A program made the position numbers and the translations under genes. Below, one piece after another: positions 14,105-18,453 of a stretch of 18,453 bases of DNA (positions within the stretch are counted from its first letter, which is position 1; each line of letters starts with the position of its first letter). Below the pieces are notes generated by a model. That model was not told where the DNA came from and ran no database searches. It saw only the letters and a program-made list of their open reading frames with translations. This DNA is from JADJQU01 sp035490315. Lineage in GTDB: Bacteria; Planctomycetota; UBA1135; GCA-002686595. Location: contig DATHET010000115.1 in assembly GCA_035490315.1 (NCBI GenBank), positions 1 through 18,453 of the forward strand, given 5' to 3'.

Positions 14105-15355
14105 ATGAAGATCATCCAAGAACTCCGGATCACGCAGAATTCTCGTCGCGGGGGCGCGATGGTGCTCGCCACCTTCGCCATCACCATCGTCTCCGTGCTC
14201 GCCATGAGCATGGTGACCATCCAGGTCAGCGGCGCGATGGAACAGCACCGCACCCATGAAGAGGCGCGAGCGGTCCTCGCGGCCGAGGCTGGGCTGAGCA
14301 GGTCCTACATGGTGCTGCAGAACGGCGGCAACGGTGACCTGGGCAGCGCGAATCAGCCGCTCGACATCTCCAGCGGAGAGGTCTCGGTCGACACGCAGAA
14401 GTTCGGCCCGACGAACAAGCTCATGCGCGTGACCTCGACGGCGCGCGTGGGGACCGCGGATGCCTCGGCCGAGTTGATCCTGCAAGACAACTCCACCTCC
14501 TTCTTCGTCTGGGGCGCCTTCGGCGACACCAGCTTGTACATGAACAGTCAGAGCAAGATCGACAGCTATGACTCGGAGGTCGGGACTTACCAGTCTCAGG
14601 TCGTCAACGGGTCCGGCAGCAATTCCTGGGCGAATGACGAAGGCAATGTCGGCTCGAACGGACACATCGAGCTGAAGCAGAACTCGATCGTCAAGGGGAA
14701 CGCGATCCCTGGACAGAGCTCCACGATCGACGTCATCGGCAGGGCCGAGGTGAGCGGCTCGACCGCCAACGCCACCGCGAACGTCGCTCTGCCGCCGATC
14801 GTCCTGCCGTCGATCCCTTCGGCCGGAAACAGGACTTTCAGCTCGAACACGACGCTCGCCGCTGGCAATTACCACTTCGGCACGACGGTGATCAACGGCA
14901 CCAAGACGCTGACGGTGATCGGGCCCGCCACGCTGGTGTTCAACAACTTCGAGATGAAGTCGAACTCGAACTTCCGGATCGACTCGAGCGCCGGTGAAGT
15001 CCAGATCTACGTGATCGACAACTTCATCATGAACAGCAACACGCTGCTTGCTTCGCTCGATTACGACCCGCGCGACGTGCACATCAACCTGCTCTCGGAC
15101 AACATCATCGACCCGGGCGTGGTGGTGAAGCTGGACGACCTGATGCTCGATTCGAACGGCCGGCTCTTCGGCACGATCTACGCGCCGGACGCCAAGGTCG
15201 ACATCGAAAGCAACTTCGAGGTCTACGGGGCCGTGGTCGCGGAGCAGGTCATCCTGTCCAGCAACTCGCGGGTGCACTACGACGAAGCCCTGGCGCGCAT
15301 TCTCGCCCCGGGCGCCCAACGCTACACGCTGCTGACCTGGCGCGCGATGCACTGA
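14105..15355 (+). CDS. PilX-like protein with Asn/Ser-rich beta-solenoid (DUF7305-like)
   Basis: 416 aa. The N-terminus SRRGGAMVLATFAITIVSVL plus the following helix to about residue 44 and EARAVLAAEAGLSRSYMVLQ matches the PilX N-terminal region (a basic leader, no Glu+5 FTLIE motif). The rest, from about 130, is rich in short turns built on SN or NS: MNSQSKID, SNGHIELKQNS, MKSNSNFRID, MNSNTLL, LDSNGRLFGTIYAP, IESNFEVYGAVVAE, LSSNSRVHYDE. This is a repeated-turn pattern expected of a beta-helix or solenoid and matches what is named DUF7305 in surface-associated PilX-like proteins. It probably forms the exposed adhesive or tip part of a pilus-like structure. It begins 2 nt after the preceding stop and its own stop overlaps the next start (TGATG). 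There is no strong ribosome-binding site, so translation is probably coupled. Confidence 0.8.
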   Translation: MKIIQELRITQNSRRGGAMVLATFAITIVSVLAMSMVTIQVSGAMEQHRTHEEARAVLAAEAGLSRSYMVLQNGGNGDLGSANQPLDISSGEVSVDTQKFGPTNKLMRVTSTARVGTADASAELILQDNSTSFFVWGAFGDTSLYMNSQSKIDSYDSEVGTYQSQVVNGSGSNSWANDEGNVGSNGHIELKQNSIVKGNAIPGQSSTIDVIGRAEVSGSTANATANVALPPIVLPSIPSAGNRTFSSNTTLAAGNYHFGTTVINGTKTLTVIGPATLVFNNFEMKSNSNFRIDSSAGEVQIYVIDNFIMNSNTLLASLDYDPRDVHINLLSDNIIDPGVVVKLDDLMLDSNGRLFGTIYAPDAKVDIESNFEVYGAVVAEQVILSSNSRVHYDEALARILAPGAQRYTLLTWRAMH

Positions 15356-16668
15356 TGCTCCACCTGAGTCTCTTCACCGCCTGGACTCTCGCCATCGCGG
15401 GGGGCCTGCCTTGCGCAGCCGACGAGCCTGCTCCCGCGAGGGCAGGCGCGCCGGCCGCACCCTTCCACCCGCTCGAGCAGGGAGTTGGGGCGGAGGTCAA
15501 TCGCGCCTTGCGTCTGGCCCGCGACCGCGGCTTTCCGGCCGCGAAGGTCGTCGAGGCACTCGCCTGCCTCGGGCCCGTGGCGATCGATTCCGCGATCCTG
15601 GTGCTCGACCAGCGCAAGCTGCCGCCGATCGACGGCGGCAAGGAACAGATGCTCAGCGAGATCCAGGAAGCGCGCGTGCTCGATGCGCTGCGCCGATGGA
15701 ACGCGGGTCTGGTCTGGCATGCGGTCGATGCTCACCTCTTGACCGCGGACGGAAAGCCGCCCGCGCTCACCGCGCGGATCGCTGCGATCCTCGCCGCGGG
15801 CACCTGCGCTCGCCCCGAGGAGCTCATGCGCGTGATGGCCTGCGCCGGGAACAACGAAGCGCCCGAGCTGGCCGAGCCGATCGAGCGCGCGATGCTCATT
15901 GCCGTGGAAGACGTCTTCCGGCGTCACCCCGAGGGTCTCGACGGGCTGTCGGCCTCCTGGGGCAAGTTTCCGATGTCCTGCCTGCCCGCGATCATCCGCG
16001 GCGCGGGGGCTGTGGGCGACGAGCGCATCCTGCCTTTCCTCGAGCAGATGATCGATCAGGCCGGCGATCTCGAAAAGCTGGCTCTAGCGCAGCTGGCGCT
16101 GCAACGGGCGCCGGACCACGCGCCCGCGGGGCTGATCGAGCAATTGCGCACCCGCCTCCTCGATCAGGACCATCCGGCCTTGTGTCAAGCGGCCAGCACC
16201 GGTCTGGGAGCACTGGGCGACTTCGGCTGCGTCGAGGAGCTCGCCGTCCTGCTCAGCACCGAATCCGCCGGAGTCCGGGCCAACGCCTACCACGCCTTGT
16301 GCAGCATCAGCGGCCTGCGGCTGCCGGCCCAGACCTCGAGCTGGCACGCCTGGCGCGTCCATGAATCCAGCTGGTTCGAGTCTCGCGCCGCCGCGCTCGA
16401 GGACGCGATCTCCGACGGGGACCAGCGTCATGCCTCCAGCGCCTTGAGCGAGCTCGCCCTCCACCGCTGGGAGCGGCATGTGCTCAGCGACATCGCTGCC
16501 ACTGCCTTGCACAGATCCGAGCCCGAGCTCGTCGAGCAGGCCTGCGCTGTCTTGACTCAGCTGGGTTCGCCCCGCGCGCGGGCTCCGCTGCAGGCGGCGA
16601 GCGAGGGCGAAGACCCGCGCTGCGCCGAAGCGGCCCGCGTTGCCCTCGCGGCCATCAGCAAGCGCTGA
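15355..16668 (+). CDS. Secreted HEAT-repeat protein
   Basis: 437 aa with a signal peptide (hydrophobic LHLSLFTAWTLAIAGGLPCAA, cleavage near A/D23). The mature part is almost all short helical pairs rich in Ala and Leu with repeated words such as LAQLALQRAPDHAPAGLIEQL, ALCQAASTGLGALGDFGCVE, GVRANAYHALCSISGLRLP, VEQACAVLTQLGSPRARAPL and CAEAARVALAAI. This is the HEAT/armadillo-like alpha-solenoid pattern, usually a protein-protein scaffold. The start ATG overlaps the previous stop, so it belongs to the pilin-like operon and is likely to work with those proteins in the periplasm. I do not recognise a specific named family. The scaffold could help assemble or regulate the pseudopilus, but that is inference from position alone. 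Confidence 0.8.
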   Translation: MLHLSLFTAWTLAIAGGLPCAADEPAPARAGAPAAPFHPLEQGVGAEVNRALRLARDRGFPAAKVVEALACLGPVAIDSAILVLDQRKLPPIDGGKEQMLSEIQEARVLDALRRWNAGLVWHAVDAHLLTADGKPPALTARIAAILAAGTCARPEELMRVMACAGNNEAPELAEPIERAMLIAVEDVFRRHPEGLDGLSASWGKFPMSCLPAIIRGAGAVGDERILPFLEQMIDQAGDLEKLALAQLALQRAPDHAPAGLIEQLRTRLLDQDHPALCQAASTGLGALGDFGCVEELAVLLSTESAGVRANAYHALCSISGLRLPAQTSSWHAWRVHESSWFESRAAALEDAISDGDQRHASSALSELALHRWERHVLSDIAATALHRSEPELVEQACAVLTQLGSPRARAPLQAASEGEDPRCAEAARVALAAISKR

Positions 16669-16700
16669 CCCGCGGCCAGGCGGCTCGAAGCCACGGAGGC

Positions 16701-16719
16701 AGGCAGGCCTCGGCTGCCT
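16701..16719 (+). terminator. Candidate hairpin after the pilin-like operon
   Basis: AGGCAG, a 7-nt loop, and CTGCCT form a perfect 6-bp stem 32 nt after the stop of the HEAT-repeat gene. No T-run follows, so it is at best a factor-dependent or weak terminator. Confidence 0.3.
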
Positions 16720-16779
16720 AAGCTTCGCACTTGATCGGCGCGTCCCGCCCGCGTCCACGGTTGATGTCGGGGCGCAGGA

Positions 16780-16802
16780 GGTTTCGAGCGGATGCTCGAA
16801 CC
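16780..16802. repeat. Imperfect inverted repeat (9 bp stem, GGAT loop)
   Basis: GGTTTCGAGC and GCTCGAACC pair over 9 bp with one bulged T in the left arm. It lies in the leader region upstream of the Ig-like gene, and its role is unknown. Confidence 0.55.
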
Positions 16803-16899
16803 TTGCGAATCCGGACGCTCCCATCCACTCCCAACGCATGGAGCCATCTCAATGAATTGTTGTGGAGGCCCTGAATCCCCGCGAGCCCCACAGGAATTC

Positions 16900-16942
16900 G
16901 ACTCCGGAGTAACATTCCCCCCTGACTCCTGTTTGGAGTAAC
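16900..16942 (+). promoter_or_regulatory. Tandem GACTCC...GGAGTAAC inverted repeats upstream of the Ig-like gene
   Basis: GACTCCGGAGTAAC is an uninterrupted palindrome-plus-AAC. The second copy is GACTCC-TGTTT-GGAGTAAC. The GGAGTAAC words start 29 bp apart (16906 and 16935). This arrangement suits a repeated binding site or two small stem-loops. The same region also fits the GACTCC/CCTGACTCC non-coding motif described in the findings. Confidence 0.45.
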
Positions 16943-16995
16943 TGCTCTCTCTCCGAGTCTTTTTCCTCGTCAACCCCTGACGTCCCAATCACACC

Positions 16996-18306
16996 ATGTT
17001 CACCACCCCTCAACTGTCAGCCTTCGCGGCAGTCTTCATTCTCGCGACGTTCCAAGCAGTTCCTGCTCCTGAGTCGACCGCCCCCAGCATGGTCTTCGGG
17101 GGCGGTGGCGACTGCCAGATCACCGGTCCGAGCTCCCTGTGCGAGGCGCAGCAAGGGAATTTCGCCTCGATGTTCCCGGGAACCAATTATGCCTGGAGCT
17201 TCCCGAACAATACGGCTGGCGCATTCTTCTGCGGTCCGACCAATCTGCAGAACGTGTGCGTCAATACGACGCAAGCCGGCTCCTTCACTCTGCGCCTCAA
17301 TTACACATTGACGAGTGGGCGCAAGCAGTGCGACACGATCGTGACCGTGAATCCGGCATTGACGATTGCCGATCTCAGCGACCAGGCCGTGTGCGCGGGT
17401 GACGATGTGGTGTTCCAGACCAGCGTGCTCACGGGGAACGGGCCGTACACGTACTTCTGGACTCGCGACACCGGCCAGAGCGAGATCATCATCCCCGGAG
17501 CGATCACGGACACCCTGGTGCTCGACGACGTCGGACCCGCGGATGCCGGCCTGTATTGCGTGACGGCGATGGGTCAGTGCGGAGCGATGGAGTCCTGCGC
17601 CACCTTGACGGTCAACGAATGCGGCGGCGAGGAGTTCTGCACCCTGACCCAGGGCGCGTACGGCAATGCCAATGGTTCGTTCAACGGAGTGAGTCACCTG
17701 GATCTCGTCAACCAGTTGCTGGCGACGAATCTGGTCGTCGGCAAGCCCGGCCGCTCGCTCACGATCCAGGCCGGCAACGGCGCCTGCATGATGGCGAGGC
17801 TGCCTGCGAATTCCGGTGCGGCCGCCTTGCCGGCCATCGGAGACGCGACGCTCGACAGCAACACGTGCCAGACTTCGCCGACCGCCTTGCCGCTGAAGAA
17901 CGGCCGGTTCAAGAACATCCTGCTCGGTCAGACGATCACCCTGGCGCTGAACACCCGCCTCGACGTCGACCTTTCCGGGCTCGGCGTCTGCGGGACGATG
18001 GTCACCCAGTTGATGGACGACGGGAAGGACGGGATCCACGGCACCGCTGACGATCAACCCGATCCGGGCTTGGACGGCATCTTCGGAACCTCGGACGACC
18101 AGACCACGGTCAACATCTCCGCCCATGTGATCGATTCTCTGGCTGCGCTCGGCCTGCCGATCACCGTCGGCGGAATCCTCGAGCTCGCCAACCGCGGCCT
18201 GGCCGGCCAGTCCACCAGCTCGGCGACCCTGAGCGAGGTGAGCGACGCCGCCGAAGCCATCAACCGCGGCTTCGACGAGTGCAGGCTGCTCATTGATTGC
18301 CACTGA
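16996..18306 (+). CDS. Secreted Ig-like protein with C-terminal Cys-containing conserved domain and calcium-type loops
   Basis: 436 aa. A signal peptide (residues 1-24, ending VPA|PE) is followed by two Ig/PKD-like domains: about 38-118, with paired Cys, and 120-207, containing Cys133 and the V-set-type DAGLYC motif (Asp173, Cys178). A third domain starts at CTLTQGAYGN (215) and includes PGRSLTIQAG, ARLPANSG, LLGQTITLALNTRLDVDL. This CTxTQG...LLGQT...LALN pattern recurs in exported proteins of several environmental bacteria. At 341-370 are two DGIxGTxDDQ loops (DGIHGTADDQ and DGIFGTSDDQ), acidic motifs of the calcium-binding kind. There is no clear C-terminal anchor; the protein ends ECRLLIDCH. 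The ATG at 16996 is preceded by CACACC without a good Shine-Dalgarno sequence. The likely location is outside the cell or on its surface, with an adhesive or structural role. Confidence 0.75.
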   Translation: MFTTPQLSAFAAVFILATFQAVPAPESTAPSMVFGGGGDCQITGPSSLCEAQQGNFASMFPGTNYAWSFPNNTAGAFFCGPTNLQNVCVNTTQAGSFTLRLNYTLTSGRKQCDTIVTVNPALTIADLSDQAVCAGDDVVFQTSVLTGNGPYTYFWTRDTGQSEIIIPGAITDTLVLDDVGPADAGLYCVTAMGQCGAMESCATLTVNECGGEEFCTLTQGAYGNANGSFNGVSHLDLVNQLLATNLVVGKPGRSLTIQAGNGACMMARLPANSGAAALPAIGDATLDSNTCQTSPTALPLKNGRFKNILLGQTITLALNTRLDVDLSGLGVCGTMVTQLMDDGKDGIHGTADDQPDPGLDGIFGTSDDQTTVNISAHVIDSLAALGLPITVGGILELANRGLAGQSTSSATLSEVSDAAEAINRGFDECRLLIDCH

Positions 18307-18324
18307 TCCAGCGGCCGCCTGAAA

Positions 18325-18453
18325 ATCGGGATAGGGGGCGGCGGTTTCCCGCCGCACCCCTCCCACACCACCGGACATGCGGGTCCGCATCCGGCGGTTC
18401 GTTGAGTTGAGGTCAGTTGCCGAGCCTGGGGATGCCGAGTTCGTCGAAGAAGC
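18325..18453 (-). mobile_element. 3' end of a group II intron (continues off the right edge)
   Basis: On the minus strand, the segment read from 18400 to 18366 folds as domain V: an 8-bp lower helix (ACCGCCGG with CCGGTGGT, one G-U pair), a 2-nt GT bulge on the 3' side, a 5-bp upper helix (ATGCG/CGCAT) and a GACC loop. It is followed by domain VI: GGGA-GGGG-T-GCGGCGG, a GAAA loop, CCGCCGC-CCCC-TA-TCCC, then GAT. The bulged A (18332) is 7 nt before the 3' end at 18325, the normal branch-point position, and the end is AT, as expected for AY. The 3' junction lies 19 bp past the stop of the Ig-like gene, which is on the opposite strand. The catalytic triad of domain V is not the standard AGC. The 5' end and full open reading frame are outside the window. 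Confidence 0.8.
18413..18453 (-). CDS. ltrA: C-terminal end of the group II intron reverse transcriptase/maturase (partial)
   Basis: Twelve codons and a TGA stop are visible (FFDELGIPRLGN). The stop is about 12 nt upstream of domain V on the minus strand, which is where intron-encoded reverse transcriptases normally end. The rest of the gene is off the window, so the identity rests on its position relative to domain V and VI rather than on reverse transcriptase motifs. Confidence 0.5.
   Translation of the reverse strand, partial: FFDELGIPRLGN

Larger units (their letters stand above)
16669..16995. other. 327-nt non-coding region with several hairpins between the pilin-like operon and the Ig-like gene
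   Basis: No convincing gene. It holds AGGCAG/CTGCCT (16701-16719), GGTTTCGAGC/GCTCGAACC with loop GGAT (16780-16802), and GACTCCGGAGTAAC (16900-16913) followed by GACTCC-TGTTT-GGAGTAAC (16924-16942). The first could be the operon terminator but lacks a T-tract. The last two share the words GACTCC and GGAGTAAC and lie about 60-95 nt before the Ig-like gene, so they may be operator or regulatory sites. A short ORF on the plus strand (16640-16855) is not convincing. Confidence 0.5.

Noticed and set aside
18311..18318. GCGGCCGC palindrome next to the intron end as an attachment site
   Set aside because: An 8-bp GC palindrome is expected by chance in GC-rich DNA, and group II introns do not use such sites.
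1..18453. CRISPR array, tRNA or rRNA genes
   Set aside because: No regularly spaced direct repeats and no cloverleaf or rRNA-like segments were seen on either strand.

Overview
This is a GC-rich bacterial window with tightly packed genes, many GTG/TTG starts and often weak Shine-Dalgarno sequences. Several genes belong to families I associate with Planctomycetota and neighbouring phyla: a thioredoxin/haem/PDZ secreted protein, a PHP-type lipoprotein, a pilin-like operon with a beta-solenoid PilX-type protein, and Ig-like secreted proteins with DGIxGTxDDQ loops. A planctomycete-like origin is an inference; there is no rRNA or tRNA to prove it.

Layout. Bases 3-305 are the 3' end of a secreted or surface protein gene. 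A near-perfect 47-bp inverted repeat (312-417) fills the gap to a minus-strand operon (5214 down to 419): a GT-C membrane glycosyltransferase, an extended SDR epimerase-like enzyme, a small unknown one-TM protein and a GMC-family FAD oxidoreductase, with overlaps of 4-8 nt between the last three. This looks like a cassette that modifies and transfers an envelope glycan or lipid. Bases 5367-9533 hold four single genes in alternating orientation: a DUF6265-like lipoprotein, a membrane metallophosphoesterase with altered active-site motifs, a stand-alone BatD-like protein, and a secreted thioredoxin-CxxCH-PDZ fusion.

From 9651 everything is on the plus strand. A GT2 glycosyltransferase overlaps a PHP/CehA-like metallohydrolase lipoprotein gene. 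Then comes a four-gene operon (12868-16668): two class III-signal pseudopilins (PilV/GspI-like and PilW/GspJ-like) carrying EF-hand-like loops, a PilX-like protein with an Asn/Ser-rich beta-solenoid, and a secreted HEAT-repeat protein. After a 327-nt non-coding region with hairpins lies a secreted Ig-like protein gene (16996-18306). Nineteen bases after its stop is the 3' end of a minus-strand group II intron: domains V and VI, the branch-point A and the last codons of its reverse transcriptase are visible, and the rest is off the window.

The most notable non-genic signals are the long hairpin at 312-417, a possible dispersed family of non-coding motifs (GACTCC, spacer, CCTGAYTCC-like) seen at four places, and the intron end. 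Nothing in the window is a clear defence system, CRISPR array or prophage.
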